Shown piece after piece: positions 36,765 to 45,945 of a stretch of 64,000 nt of DNA (positions are counted from its first letter, which is position 1; each line of letters begins with the position of its first letter). Position numbers and translations under genes: made by a program. This stretch comes from Anderseniella sp963700735 (GTDB lineage Bacteria; Pseudomonadota; Alphaproteobacteria; Rhizobiales; Aestuariivirgaceae). A model generated the notes under the pieces. The model did no database searches. It saw only the letters and a program-made list of their open reading frames with translations, and was not told where the DNA came from. The stretch lies in contig CAVOYR010000005.1 of NCBI GenBank assembly GCA_963700735.1, forward strand, positions 310,001 through 374,000. Direction: 5' to 3'.

Positions 36765-38075
36765 ATGAAACCGTTGTATATCGACCCCGCCCCGCGGCAT
36801 TACCCCGCGTCCGTCAAGCTGATTGCCCGCTCCACGGCAGGTCCGGAGTCGGCCAACGGCACCAACAGCTTCGAAGACCTCGAGAACTGGCTGCTCGGTG
36901 ACGCGATCAACGAACAGTCGATGCTGAGCCTGTTTGAATCGCTGGCCTGGCGCATGGTCGGTGCCGGACTACCGCTGAGCCGGGCGACCATCCATGCCGG
37001 TACGCTGCACCCGCAGCTGGCAGGTTTTGCCTGGGTCTGGCAGAAGTCCGACGGCATCTGCGACGAGATCGTGGTCAAGGCCATGATCGAGCAGGACGAG
37101 GCGTTCCTGCGCAGTCCGCTCCGGCCAGCCATCGAGCATGGCGAGATCGTCATCCTCGATACGCGCAACGAGGAGCACCAGCACAAATACCCGCTGGTGA
37201 AGGAACTGGCCGAACAGGGCATCATCCACTACGCCGTGCTGCCCATGCCAAAGCGCGTCAGGGCCAATCGCCACGACGTCGTTTCATTGGCCACCAACGC
37301 CGAGGAAGGCTTCAGCAGTGCCCAGCGCATGCAGCTGTCGCGCATTCTCAAGTGCCTGTCGCTGCACGTGCACCGTCACATCGCCTATCGCATCGCCGAG
37401 AACCTGCTCAATGTCTATCTCGGCCCCAGTGCCGGCAAGCAGGTGCTGGAGGGCAGCATTGCGCGCGGATCCGGTTCGTCCGTGGAGGCCGTGGTGTGGT
37501 TTGCCGACATGCGCAACTACACCCGCACCTCGGAAGACTTCGCCGCCGCCGATGTCAGCGTATTGCTCAACGGCTTCCTGGAGGTGCTGGTCACCGCCGT
37601 CACCAGCAATGGTGGCGACGTGCTGAAGTTCATGGGAGACGGCATCCTGGCGGTGTTTCCGTTTACCGACGAGGCCAGCGCCGGGCGCGCTGCGAGAGCC
37701 GCCATGCAGGCCGCCGACGATGCCTTGGGCGCGCTGGATAGTTTCAACGTCAACCCGCCGCCCGGGGTCGCTTCAATCGACCGGCGCGAGCACATCCGTT
37801 GCGGCATCGCCATGCACCAGGGCGAGGTGTTCTTCGGCAATGTGGGCGGTCGCGAGCGGCTGGACTTCACGGTCATTGGCCGCACCGTCAATGAGGCCGC
37901 ACGGCTCGAACAACTGACCAAGAAGCTGATGCGTCCGGTCCTGATGTCACAGGAAGTTGCAAGGCATCTGACCGTCGACCTCGATGATTGCGGCAACCAG
38001 GACCTGCCGGGCGTTGCGCATCCGGTAAGGGTGTTTGCGCCCCGGCACTGGAAGTCATCGGCCATGGTCGTGTAG
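36765..38075 (+). CDS. Class III adenylate/guanylate cyclase with N-terminal sensor region
   Basis: 436 residues. About 240 N-terminal residues form an uncharacterised region without membrane segments, followed by a class III cyclase catalytic domain. Both metal-binding aspartates are visible, in VVWFADMRNYT (about residue 247) and KFMGDGILAVF (about 291), and TVIGRTVNEAARLEQ is the transition-state segment. Product (cAMP or cGMP) is not certain. Similar proteins are frequent in rhizobia. ATG 36765 has AGGA upstream. Inserted between accC and aat. Confidence 0.9.
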   Translation: MKPLYIDPAPRHYPASVKLIARSTAGPESANGTNSFEDLENWLLGDAINEQSMLSLFESLAWRMVGAGLPLSRATIHAGTLHPQLAGFAWVWQKSDGICDEIVVKAMIEQDEAFLRSPLRPAIEHGEIVILDTRNEEHQHKYPLVKELAEQGIIHYAVLPMPKRVRANRHDVVSLATNAEEGFSSAQRMQLSRILKCLSLHVHRHIAYRIAENLLNVYLGPSAGKQVLEGSIARGSGSSVEAVVWFADMRNYTRTSEDFAAADVSVLLNGFLEVLVTAVTSNGGDVLKFMGDGILAVFPFTDEASAGRAARAAMQAADDALGALDSFNVNPPPGVASIDRREHIRCGIAMHQGEVFFGNVGGRERLDFTVIGRTVNEAARLEQLTKKLMRPVLMSQEVARHLTVDLDDCGNQDLPGVAHPVRVFAPRHWKSSAMVV

Positions 38076-38143
38076 TATCCGGATCGTTGCCGGTGGGCCG
38101 GGCTGGCAGCCGAACTCACATGCCCTTGAGGAGATTGCCCACC

Positions 38144-38902
38144 ATGCGCCTGACAATACTTTCCCTGATGGTTTCACTTGCCCTCGTTGCAACCCCAGCC
38201 ATCGCCTCTGCCGGCTGCAAGGACAGCGCCCGGTCGGGGGTGGACTGGTCCGGTTGCAACAAGAAGCTGCTGATGCTGGGTGGCGCAAACCTGGCAGGCG
38301 CGAACCTAACCGATGCAAACCTCAGCAACACTGACCTCGGCAATGCAAACCTTTCAGGCGCGACGCTTGGGTCGGCTGACTTGAGCTATGCCTCGTTCAA
38401 GGGTGCCAACCTCGATGGTGCATCCATGCAGAAGGTGGAAGGCATCCGCACCATCCTGTCGTCGGCCAGCCTGAATGGCGCTGACCTTGAGGGCGCAGAG
38501 CTGTTCCGCGCCAACCTGCGTGACGCCTCGTTGAACAACACGAAGCTCGCTCGTGCCAGCCTGCAGCGCGCCGACCTGACCGGAGCTGCACTGGAGATGG
38601 CCGACCTGAGCAAGTCTGACGCCATCCGGGCCGATTTCAGCAATACCAGCATGCCGGGGGTCAATCTCACCTTTGCCATCCTGGCGCGTGCAAGGTTTGC
38701 AGGCGCGAAACTTGCTGGCTCCAACTGGACTTCCGCCTACCTGTTCCGCACGCAACTGGCTGGCGCAGACCTGTCCGGCGTCGAGGGGCTGACGACGAGC
38801 CAGGTGGTCCTGGCCTGCGGCGACGAGACAACCCTGCTGCCACCCGGCGTCGAAGCCCCGTCACCGTGGCCATGCTCCGGCGCACCAGACGACCAGGATT
38901 GA
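38144..38902 (+). CDS. Exported pentapeptide-repeat protein
   Basis: 252 residues. Signal peptide about 1-23 (MRLTILSLMVSLALVATPAIASA) then a run of roughly 30 pentapeptide repeats of the A(N/D)LxX type (GANLAGANLTDANLSNTDLG and so on), expected to form a right-handed quadrilateral beta-helix. Cysteine pairs at the two ends (AGCKDS...SGC and LACGD...PWPC) may cap it by disulfides. Function unknown. GAGGAG ten bases upstream supports ATG 38144 over the ATG at 38120. Confidence 0.88.
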   Translation: MRLTILSLMVSLALVATPAIASAGCKDSARSGVDWSGCNKKLLMLGGANLAGANLTDANLSNTDLGNANLSGATLGSADLSYASFKGANLDGASMQKVEGIRTILSSASLNGADLEGAELFRANLRDASLNNTKLARASLQRADLTGAALEMADLSKSDAIRADFSNTSMPGVNLTFAILARARFAGAKLAGSNWTSAYLFRTQLAGADLSGVEGLTTSQVVLACGDETTLLPPGVEAPSPWPCSGAPDDQD

Positions 38903-38966
38903 GCGCCTCACGTTCACCTACGCTTGCAGCCGGGCGGCGGGAGCGGTTAGTTTGCTGGGGCAGACC

Positions 38967-39641
38967 ATGTCAACGATAACGCCACAGCTCCTGTTGAAGG
39001 CCTATACGGCCGGCATCTTTCCCATGGCGGAAAGTGCGCAGGACAATGCGCTTTACTGGGTCGAACCTGAAATTCGCGGCGTCATTCCGCTCGATGGCTT
39101 TCACGTGCCGCGCAAGCTCGCCCGCGTCATCCGCAAGCGAACGTTCCAGGTCACCGTTGACCAGGAGTTTGATGGCGTCATTGCCGGCTGCGCCGCAGCG
39201 CCGGGCAGCGCCGGTCAGGCACCGGTGGTCGGGCGCCCGTCCACCTGGATCAACGCGCGTATTGCAGCACTCTACTCGCAACTTCACACGATGGGTTGTT
39301 GCCACTCGATCGAGGTGCGCGACCCCGAAACGTCTGCGCTGGTGGGCGGACTGTATGGCGTCAGGATTGGTGCGGCGTTCTTTGGCGAGAGCATGTTCTC
39401 GGCCCGCCGCGATGCCTCCAAGGTGGCACTTGTGCATCTGGCGGCAAGGCTGCGCGCGGGCAATTTCATGCTGCTGGACACGCAGTTCGTCACAGATCAC
39501 CTGCGCACATTCGGCTGCCAGGAAGTGCCGCGGGACCAGTATCGCGAGCAGCTTGACCAGGCGCTCACCGCCAAGGCAGATTTTGCCGCCTTCACCGCTG
39601 ATGATGATCCCGACGCTGTACTCGGCCCGTTCCGGCAGTGA
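38967..39641 (+). CDS. aat: Leucyl/phenylalanyl-tRNA-protein transferase
   Basis: 224-residue L/F-transferase that adds Leu or Phe to proteins with N-terminal Arg or Lys, marking them for ClpS/ClpAP (N-degron pathway). Recognised from LLLKAYTAGIFPMAES, YWVEPEIRGVIPLDGFHVPR, LYGVRIGAAFFGESMFS and LLDTQFVTDHLRTFG. ATG 38967 is chosen; a TTG five codons earlier is also open. Next to NDUFA12/DUF2155-type genes, as in many Hyphomicrobiales. Confidence 0.95.
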   Translation: MSTITPQLLLKAYTAGIFPMAESAQDNALYWVEPEIRGVIPLDGFHVPRKLARVIRKRTFQVTVDQEFDGVIAGCAAAPGSAGQAPVVGRPSTWINARIAALYSQLHTMGCCHSIEVRDPETSALVGGLYGVRIGAAFFGESMFSARRDASKVALVHLAARLRAGNFMLLDTQFVTDHLRTFGCQEVPRDQYREQLDQALTAKADFAAFTADDDPDAVLGPFRQ

Positions 39642-39734
39642 CGTTTCAGTTTCATTGAGGAGTGTTGGCGCAGCCCGCGAGATAGCGTAACCTCAGGTTA
39701 CAATTGCGCCGGTTGCTGCACGAGGATTACACGC

Positions 39735-40184
39735 ATGAAGAGTTCGCTTCTCCCCCTTCTGGCAGGCAGCCTGGTGCTGTTGGCCGGTGCTGCGCAAGCC
39801 GCTGACCTCAACGTCACGGTCGACGGCGTCCGCAACCCCAACGGCACCATTGTGGCATGCCTGTGGTCGAGCGGATGGGGCTTTCCGGATTGCGAGGGCC
39901 AGCGCGACAACGTCACGGTCATGCGGATGCCGGCCCAGCCCGGATCAGTCAGCTTCACGTTTCCCGGCATTGCACCGGGCAAGTATGCCCTGTCGGTTGC
40001 CCATGACCAGAACAACGATGGCAAGCTGGAGCGCCACCGGTTCCTGAAGTATCCGCTGGAAGGGGCCGGGGTGTCGAACTACCTCACCCCGCCAAAGTTC
40101 GCACCGTTTCACCACGAGGCCCAGTTCACGGTAAGCGAGCCGGGAGCCAGCATCACGGTGCCACTGCACTACCCGCCGGAGTGA
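39735..40184 (+). CDS. Exported DUF2141 protein
   Basis: 149 residues. Signal peptide about 1-22 (ending GAAQAA) and a DUF2141 domain: LNVTVDGVRNPNGTIVACLW, GKYALSVAHDQNNDGKLE and a C-terminal FTVSEPGASITVPLHY. The family is periplasmic or outer-membrane-associated and of unknown function. Stands alone, with a convergent gene at its 3' end 10 bases away. Confidence 0.85.
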   Translation: MKSSLLPLLAGSLVLLAGAAQAADLNVTVDGVRNPNGTIVACLWSSGWGFPDCEGQRDNVTVMRMPAQPGSVSFTFPGIAPGKYALSVAHDQNNDGKLERHRFLKYPLEGAGVSNYLTPPKFAPFHHEAQFTVSEPGASITVPLHYPPE

Positions 40185-40194
40185 AAGCCACCGC

Positions 40195-40596
40195 CTAGCT
40201 GTCGAGCTGGCCCGGACAGCCGGCATCGGACCAGCGCTTGTTGACGTCATAGATGGCCTTTGACGCGGCATTCATCTCGTTGGCGAATGCCTTGCACTTG
40301 CTGTCAGCACCGCAGTAGTCGAGCATCTGGGCATGGGCCGCCTTCATCGCTTCCGGCGACGGGTGCTTCGCACTGCCCTGCTGCCTCTTCAAGGTTGCGT
40401 GATACCAGTTCGACCAGTGGAAGTTCTTCTTGGCCAGCCGCAGGATCTTTGGCCGCACGGTCTTCTTGAACTGCTTTTCCAGTGCATCGCATGCAGCAGC
40501 TGCATGGGCAACGTTGCCCGGCGACACAATTGCCGGACCTGAAACGGCCGCCGCCACCAGGCAAACGGCAGCAATGAGTTTGATGATCTTGTTCAT
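40195..40596 (-). CDS. Small exported protein of unknown family
   Basis: 133 residues. Signal peptide about 1-33 (MNKIIKLIAAVCLVAAAVSG onwards, ending AHAAA), then a short, helix-rich basic domain with four cysteines (AACDALE, LDYCGADSKCKAF, DAGCPGQ), likely disulfide-bonded in the periplasm. I do not recognise the family. Monocistronic by spacing: 91 bases separate it from the gene upstream. Confidence 0.7.
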   Translation of the reverse strand: MNKIIKLIAAVCLVAAAVSGPAIVSPGNVAHAAAACDALEKQFKKTVRPKILRLAKKNFHWSNWYHATLKRQQGSAKHPSPEAMKAAHAQMLDYCGADSKCKAFANEMNAASKAIYDVNKRWSDAGCPGQLDS

Positions 40597-40687
40597 GATG
40601 TCCCGAATAACGCCAGCCCCCGCTCGCTGCCAACAACTTGTCCGGCAGTTGTGGCAAAACTAGGGGTTTATCCACCACGAAATGACG

Positions 40688-41161
40688 TCAGTCCTCGGGT
40701 GGTGGCTGTTGCGTGTCTTCTTCGGGTGTTGAAGGCGGCACCTGCGGGGCGGGCTGGACCGGCTGGGCCTCGATGGCCTGCTGGTTCGGGTCACGGCAAC
40801 CGATCAGCCAGACGTCGTACACGGGATGCTCGACCGCGTTGAGACCGGGACTTTCCGCCAGCATCCAGCCGGAGAATATCCGCCGCGTTCCGCCGTTGAT
40901 GAGGTTTTCGTCCACCTGCACGAACGAGGTGGTCTTCGGCTCTTCCGTTGGCGGACGGGTGTTGCAGACACGCGGATAGACATTCAGCGTGCCGAAGCGG
41001 CGCACCTCGTTGACCGGGATCTCGAACGTGGTGATGCGCCCGGTGATCTTGTCCAGCCCGGCAAAGATCGCCATCGGGTTCTTCAGGGCCTGGGCCCCCG
41101 CCTGCGGGCACGCCAGCACACCGGCCATGACCGCTGCCACAATCGCCAACCTGTACGTCAT
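40688..41161 (-). CDS. Exported DUF2155 protein
   Basis: 157 residues. Signal peptide about 1-24 (ending GAQA), a DUF2155 domain (AIFAGLDKITGRITTFEIPV, then RIFSGWMLAESPGLNAVEHPVYDVWLIGC), and a disordered Pro/Glu/Gln tail. Two cysteines (VCNTRPP and LIGCRD) probably pair. Function unknown, but it is regularly next to NDUFA12-like genes in alphaproteobacteria. Its ATG overlaps the methyltransferase stop by ATGA. Confidence 0.87.
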   Translation of the reverse strand: MTYRLAIVAAVMAGVLACPQAGAQALKNPMAIFAGLDKITGRITTFEIPVNEVRRFGTLNVYPRVCNTRPPTEEPKTTSFVQVDENLINGGTRRIFSGWMLAESPGLNAVEHPVYDVWLIGCRDPNQQAIEAQPVQPAPQVPPSTPEEDTQQPPPED

Positions 41162-41934
41162 GCCGGCTTCACCGCTTCGACGCGGATGCGCACATAGTCA
41201 GCCGTCCAGTTGCCGCGTGCATCGCACAGGCTTGGCTGCAGCAGCGAGGTGACCTCTTCGAGCACGGCTTCCTCGTCGTCGCCGAACTGTTCGAAGAACG
41301 GTTTGCGGAACACCTTCAGCCACGCCTTCATGCCGGTCTTCAGCGGCGTCGGCCTCGGAAAAAGCCCGATGCGCCGTACCTCGAAACCTTTGGCGCCGAG
41401 CATGTCTGAATAGACGTCCGGGGAGGGGAAAAACCACGGGCCGGCCAGGGCAGGATCGCCACCGCGGCGCTCACCCACCGCGCGCATGGCGGTCACGATG
41501 GCAGCGACATTGCCATGACCGCCGAATTCGGCAACGAACCGCCCGCCGGGCGTGAGCGCGCGCCAGATGCCATCAACAACCCGCTCGGGCTGGCTCATCC
41601 AGTGCAGGGCCGCGTTGGAGAACACCGCATCGAATTCCGCGTCGAAGGCCAGCGAATGGCCATCGCCCTCCTCCACGTCGAGGCCAAGCTTGCGGGCCGC
41701 CGCCAGCAGGTCGGCGCTCTTGTCTACGCCCTTGACGGTCGCACCGGCCTTGACCAGCTTCTGCGTCAGCGCGCCATCGCCACAGCCAAGGTCGAGGATG
41801 CGTTCACCAGTTTGCGGGTTGAGCCATTCCACCACCGCGTCCGCAAGGTCGGCGACGAAGCGGGCATGGGTGGAATAACTGTCGGCAGACCATGTCTGGC
41901 GCGCCTGGGGCGCTGTCTCGGCAGAACTGGTCAC
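41158..41934 (-). CDS. SAM-dependent methyltransferase (class I)
   Basis: 258-residue Rossmann-fold methyltransferase. SAM-binding motif I is ILDLGCGDGALTQKL, followed by VKGVDKSADLL and the motif IV region FDAVFSNAALHWM. This resembles trans-aconitate methyltransferase-type/ubiE-like small-molecule enzymes; substrate unknown. The start is GTG at 41934 in a GTGA overlap with the mlaD stop, and its own stop overlaps DUF2155, so the three genes are coupled. Confidence 0.88.
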   Translation of the reverse strand: MTSSAETAPQARQTWSADSYSTHARFVADLADAVVEWLNPQTGERILDLGCGDGALTQKLVKAGATVKGVDKSADLLAAARKLGLDVEEGDGHSLAFDAEFDAVFSNAALHWMSQPERVVDGIWRALTPGGRFVAEFGGHGNVAAIVTAMRAVGERRGGDPALAGPWFFPSPDVYSDMLGAKGFEVRRIGLFPRPTPLKTGMKAWLKVFRKPFFEQFGDDEEAVLEEVTSLLQPSLCDARGNWTADYVRIRVEAVKPA

Positions 41935-42542
41935 TGGGTGGTCGTGCCCGGCGCGGGCTGCTCCTGCTGTTCGGGAACAGGCGCATCAGCCGGCGCTTCT
42001 TCAACGGGTGCCGGCTCTTCAGTGGCAGGTTCTTCGGTCGCGGGCTCCTCGCTCGCCGGTTGTTCAGCCGCATCGCTGCTGCCGGCTTCAGGCTTCTTGT
42101 TGTTGCTGCCGAGCACGAACTGCGACACCAGGCCGAAGATGTCGACCGGGTCCTGGGTGAAGGCGATCTCGCCGCCTGATTCGATCATGGTGTCGCTGCC
42201 GCCGGGCTCAAGCGAGACGAAGTTGCCGCCGAGCAGGCTTTCGGAAGCAATCTTGGCGGTCGAGTCTTCCGGCAGCTTCACCGTGCTGTCCACGTCCATG
42301 ACGATGGTGGCGCGATAGGTGTCGCGGTCGAGGGTCTGTGCCGTCACGGAGCCGATCTTGATGCCGGCCATGCGCACGTCAGTGCCGACGGTGACGCCCT
42401 TCACGGTGCCGAAAGATGCCGACACCTGGTAGCCTGATGAATGTCCACCCAGCCCGCCGACGGAGTACATGAAAATGAAGAAGCCGGTGGCGATGGCAAC
42501 GACGATTGCACCGATTGCCGTTTCGACCATTGAGTTGTTCAT
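41931..42542 (-). CDS. mlaD: MlaD-type MCE protein (lipid transport)
   Basis: 203 residues. One N-terminal membrane segment (about 8-28), a single MCE domain (about 38-115: VSASFGTVKGVTVGTDVRMA, then VTAQTLDRDTYRATIVMDVD) and a disordered acidic, Glu/Pro/Ala-rich tail from about 145. In the Mla system the MlaD hexamer carries phospholipids between membranes. The mlaF-like ATPase gene is nearby but on the other strand, and no MlaE permease is seen in the window. Confidence 0.9.
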   Translation of the reverse strand: MNNSMVETAIGAIVVAIATGFFIFMYSVGGLGGHSSGYQVSASFGTVKGVTVGTDVRMAGIKIGSVTAQTLDRDTYRATIVMDVDSTVKLPEDSTAKIASESLLGGNFVSLEPGGSDTMIESGGEIAFTQDPVDIFGLVSQFVLGSNNKKPEAGSSDAAEQPASEEPATEEPATEEPAPVEEAPADAPVPEQQEQPAPGTTTQ

Positions 42543-42624
42543 CGTCCGTCTTGCTCCTCAGCGCGCCCTGTCTGTTGCGGCAGGCTTGCGCCGGGCGATC
42601 ATCACCGTCCAGCGCGGGAAACCC

Positions 42625-43026
42625 TCATTCCGGCTGCCAGGCCTCATAGTCCGGCTTGGCAACCTTCATCGGCGTTGCCCCCAGCAGGCTGCCCGCCGGG
42701 CGATAGGCCTTTGACGATCCGGTGAGGTTCGGGCTGTGCGCCTTTTCCCACTCGCGCGCCATGTAGGTGGCCTCGCTGGGCGGGGTGTTGGTGCGATGGT
42801 GCATCCAGCCATGCCAGCCGGGCGGTATCATGGACGCTTCGGCATAGCCCGGGTAAACCACCCAGCGCCGCTCGGGAATCGAGTCCGGCAGCTTCGATGG
42901 TGCACGGTAATAGACGTTGCCCAGTTCGTCCTGGCCGACCCGTTCGCCATGGCGCGCGGTAAACCAGCGCGTTCCCATGGTCTGCCCGTTCCACCAGGTA
43001 AACAGCTGCAGCAGAAAGTTCTTCAT
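42625..43026 (-). CDS. NDUFA12-family respiratory complex I accessory subunit
   Basis: 133-residue NDUFA12 (B17.2) homolog, an accessory subunit of NADH:ubiquinone oxidoreductase kept by alphaproteobacteria and mitochondria. Diagnostic features: FFTWWNG-like start (LLQLFTWWNGQTMGTRWFTA), VGQDELGNVYYRAP, ERRWVVYPGYAEASMIPPGW and GWMHHRTNTPPSE. First gene of the leftward NDUFA12, mlaD, methyltransferase, DUF2155 series. Confidence 0.93.
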   Translation of the reverse strand: MKNFLLQLFTWWNGQTMGTRWFTARHGERVGQDELGNVYYRAPSKLPDSIPERRWVVYPGYAEASMIPPGWHGWMHHRTNTPPSEATYMAREWEKAHSPNLTGSSKAYRPAGSLLGATPMKVAKPDYEAWQPE

Positions 43027-43215
43027 CGGTCCCCACGTCCAGGCCGTTCAGGCGCGCTTGAGATGCCTCGATTTCGGCACTTCTTATGGCCCATCCGGCG
43101 ACCCTAAGTCCAGAGTCATTCACCAGCCCTTGCACAACCCGGCAACGCGGGTGATACAATCATTACGGCTGACCTGCCTTCACCCAACCTTGCCCGATGC
43201 GGAATCTCCTGCCCC

Positions 43216-43992
43216 ATGTCCACCGTCAAGCTAGCCCTGTCCGGCGTGACCAAGCGGTTTGGTGCGACGACGGTGCTGTCCGGCATCACCATCAATGTGC
43301 CTGCCGGTGCGCGCACCGTGCTGATCGGGCCTGCCGCTTCCGGCAAGACTGTGCTGATGAAATGCATCGCCGGCATCCACACGCCCAACTCTGGCGAGAT
43401 CCTGCTCGACGGCCAACCACTGACCGGCATTTCCACAAGGCAGCGCAACGAGCGGCTTGCGGACACCGGCGTACTGTTCCAGCAAGGCGGCCTGTTCGAC
43501 AGCCTGCCGGTATGGGAAAATATCTGCTTCCGGCTGGTCAACAACGAGGGCATGAGCCGGTCGGATGCGCGCGCGCTAGCCATCGAGACGCTGGCCAAGG
43601 TCAACCTGCCTGCCTCGACCGCCGACCTGCTGCCGTCGGAGCTGTCAGGCGGCATGCAGAAGCGCGTCGGCCTGGCGCGGGTGTTTGCCGGCCAGCCATC
43701 GCTGATGTTGCTCGACGAGCCGACCGCCGGGCTTGATCCGATCACCACCAAGGCGATCTACCGGGTGATCGACCGGTCCATCGAGCAAACCGGCGCCACG
43801 GTGTTTGCAATCACCTCCGACATGGAATCGGCACGTCACGAGTACGAATACATGATCATGCTGCACGAAGGCCGCGTGGTCTGGCAGGGCGCGACGAGGG
43901 ACATCGACGCCTCGGGCAATCCGTACGTGCTGCAACTGGTCAATGGACGTGCCGACGGGCCGATAAAAATGCGGCTGAAAGCGCGCCTATAG
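43216..43992 (+). CDS. mlaF: MlaF-like ABC transporter ATP-binding protein
   Basis: 258-residue ABC ATPase. Walker A is GPAASGKT (about 36-43), the signature LSGGMQKR and Walker B LMLLDEPTAGLD. The GLFQQGGLFDSLPVWENI-type Q-loop (here VLFQQGGLFDSLPVWENI) and the MQKRVGLAR signature are those of the Mla/Mkl group that energises MCE lipid transport. It is divergent from the NDUFA12/mlaD genes, 189 bases away, so pairing with MlaD is likely though the permease lies elsewhere. Confidence 0.88.
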   Translation: MSTVKLALSGVTKRFGATTVLSGITINVPAGARTVLIGPAASGKTVLMKCIAGIHTPNSGEILLDGQPLTGISTRQRNERLADTGVLFQQGGLFDSLPVWENICFRLVNNEGMSRSDARALAIETLAKVNLPASTADLLPSELSGGMQKRVGLARVFAGQPSLMLLDEPTAGLDPITTKAIYRVIDRSIEQTGATVFAITSDMESARHEYEYMIMLHEGRVVWQGATRDIDASGNPYVLQLVNGRADGPIKMRLKARL

Positions 43993-44580
43993 GGCGGGGA
44001 TCGAGCCGAGCACCCTGATGCCACCGGCCACGTCGCGATCGATCACCACCATCTCGCCCGACGACGCATAGTTGCCCGTCAGCGCCGATATGTTGACCTG
44101 GTGCGTCACCATCACAACGGGACCGTCCGGCACGCCGTCGCGCAACCACGCCTTCAGCTGCGCCGTCTGCTCATCACGCTGGCCGCTGCCCTGCCGGAAG
44201 AACGAGTTCAACGCCGGCAGCACGACGGGATCGCCCAGCTTGAGGCCGGACGCTGTATCCTGGCAGCGGCACCACGCACTGGTGAAAACGCTGGCCGTCG
44301 CGATACCCTTGCTGCGGAACAGGTCACCGGTGGCTGCTGCCTGCTGGCGGCCGGTCTCGTCCAGGTTGCGCTGGGTTGCGCAGTTGGTCACGTCGAAGTT
44401 GGCCGGGTCACCAACGCCGGGCGCGCGAGCATGGCGCATCATCGCGACCGCACGGCCGTCCCTTAGCGCCTGCCACAGCGCGTCAGGTGATTGTTGTGCC
44501 CGGGCCGGCAAGACGTCCGCGAACAGGCTGCCTGCCAGCATCAGGCACGACACGGCGGTCAGCACACTTCGTCTTTTCAT
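43987..44580 (-). CDS. Exported histidine-phosphatase-family protein
   Basis: 197 residues. Signal peptide about 1-28 (MKRRSVLTAVSCLMLAGSLF and on, ending ARAQ) and a histidine phosphatase fold. The catalytic RHG motif is replaced by MMRHARAPG, keeping the Arg-His pair; the second histidine is in VVMVTHQVNIS. It is probably periplasmic. Two cysteines in SAWCRCQDTA are characteristic of a subfamily found in proteobacteria. Its 3' end overlaps mlaF by six bases (convergent). Confidence 0.87.
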   Translation of the reverse strand: MKRRSVLTAVSCLMLAGSLFADVLPARAQQSPDALWQALRDGRAVAMMRHARAPGVGDPANFDVTNCATQRNLDETGRQQAAATGDLFRSKGIATASVFTSAWCRCQDTASGLKLGDPVVLPALNSFFRQGSGQRDEQTAQLKAWLRDGVPDGPVVMVTHQVNISALTGNYASSGEMVVIDRDVAGGIRVLGSIPAL

Positions 44581-44807
44581 GACTGGCAATTGTCCGGCTC
44601 CATCTCGGCGGTTCAACTGGTTCCGAACATACTATGGCCGGGGCGTTCCCCATCCGCCATGGCAACCGCCCGTTCCTCACGCGGTTGTCATCGGAAGGCC
44701 ACCGGGAACCGGCCCACTCAAGTCCCAATCCAGCTCAATCAATAGCGACATTGCCGCTGCCGCTTTTGAACGCGACACAGGGTTGACCCGGCTGGCACCT
44801 TCTCGCC

Positions 44808-45791
44808 ATGTCCGCCCCGTCAACCAGCTCAGCCGGCCTGAACGACACCTTGCGGGGGGTGATGTACCTTTGCGCGGCGCTGTTCATCTTCTCGTTCCAG
44901 GACGTGATGGTGAAGCTGCTGTCGGACCGCTACCCGGCGCACCAGATCGTGTTCGTGCGCGCCATCATCGCGTTGCCGCTGATGTTCATGATCGTGCATT
45001 TCGAAAGCGGGCTCGGCACGCTGGCAACGCGGCGGCCCTTCATGCACGCGCTGCGCTCGTTCATCGGGTTTGGCGCGTTCTTCTTCTATTATCTCGCGCT
45101 GTCCACCATGCCGCTCACGGCGGTGGTTGCGATCTGGTTCACATCGCCGCTGTTCATCACCGCGCTGGCCGTGCCGATCCTGGGCGAGAAGGTCGGCTGG
45201 CGGCGCTGGGCCGGCATCCTGTTCGGCTTTGCGGGCGCCATGGTCATCGTGCAGCCGGGCTCCGAGACCTTCCAGCCGGCAGCGCTCATGCCGATCCTTG
45301 CGGCGTTCTGCTATTCGGTCTCGGCCGTGCTGGGCCGCAAGATGGGCATCACCGAGTCGGGCTCCGTGATGGCCTTCTACATGATGATCACGTTCTTCTA
45401 CATGGGCGGGCTGGTCGGCCTGGTACTGGCGCACCTGCCACCGGTTGAGAACGCCACCGGCACGCTGAAATTCCTGCTGCTGCCATGGACCATGCCGACC
45501 GGCATCGAGCTTGCCATGCTGATGATGATCGGGGTGATCTCGTCGGTCGGCTTCTGGCTGATCGCCACCGCCTACCGTATCGGCCACTCGGCAACGGTCG
45601 CGCCGTTCGAGTACACCGCCATGCTGTGGGCCACCATCCTGTCGTACCTGCTGTGGGGCGAAATCCCCAAGTGGACCACGGTGGTCGGCACCTTGATGAT
45701 CGTCGCCTCCGGCATCTACGTGCTGCGTCGCGAAGCGATCAAGCGCGAACGCCCGCTGGCCGGGCGTGGCGTGTGGCGGTCGCGCAACTGA
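44808..45791 (+). CDS. DMT-superfamily (EamA) transporter
   Basis: 327-residue inner-membrane protein with about ten membrane segments in two EamA repeats; the first ends with PILGEKVGWRRWAGILFGFAGAMVIV and the second with LLWGEIPKWTTVVGTLMIVASGIYVL. Substrate unknown; such exporters handle amino acids, nucleotides or other metabolites. A second, similar gene is at 50324. Basic C-terminal tail. Confidence 0.88.
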   Translation: MSAPSTSSAGLNDTLRGVMYLCAALFIFSFQDVMVKLLSDRYPAHQIVFVRAIIALPLMFMIVHFESGLGTLATRRPFMHALRSFIGFGAFFFYYLALSTMPLTAVVAIWFTSPLFITALAVPILGEKVGWRRWAGILFGFAGAMVIVQPGSETFQPAALMPILAAFCYSVSAVLGRKMGITESGSVMAFYMMITFFYMGGLVGLVLAHLPPVENATGTLKFLLLPWTMPTGIELAMLMMIGVISSVGFWLIATAYRIGHSATVAPFEYTAMLWATILSYLLWGEIPKWTTVVGTLMIVASGIYVLRREAIKRERPLAGRGVWRSRN

Positions 45792-45945
45792 GCCTTGCAT
45801 TCGCCAGGCGCGCAGCCTGCAACATTCATGACGGCGATTTAATCCAGTATCACAGCAGCGTGAACGGCAGGTCTGCTGAAACGCGCTTCTGCAACAACCA
45901 TCTCCCCGATCGTGACTTATCAGCAACCTGGAGGAGATCGAACCC

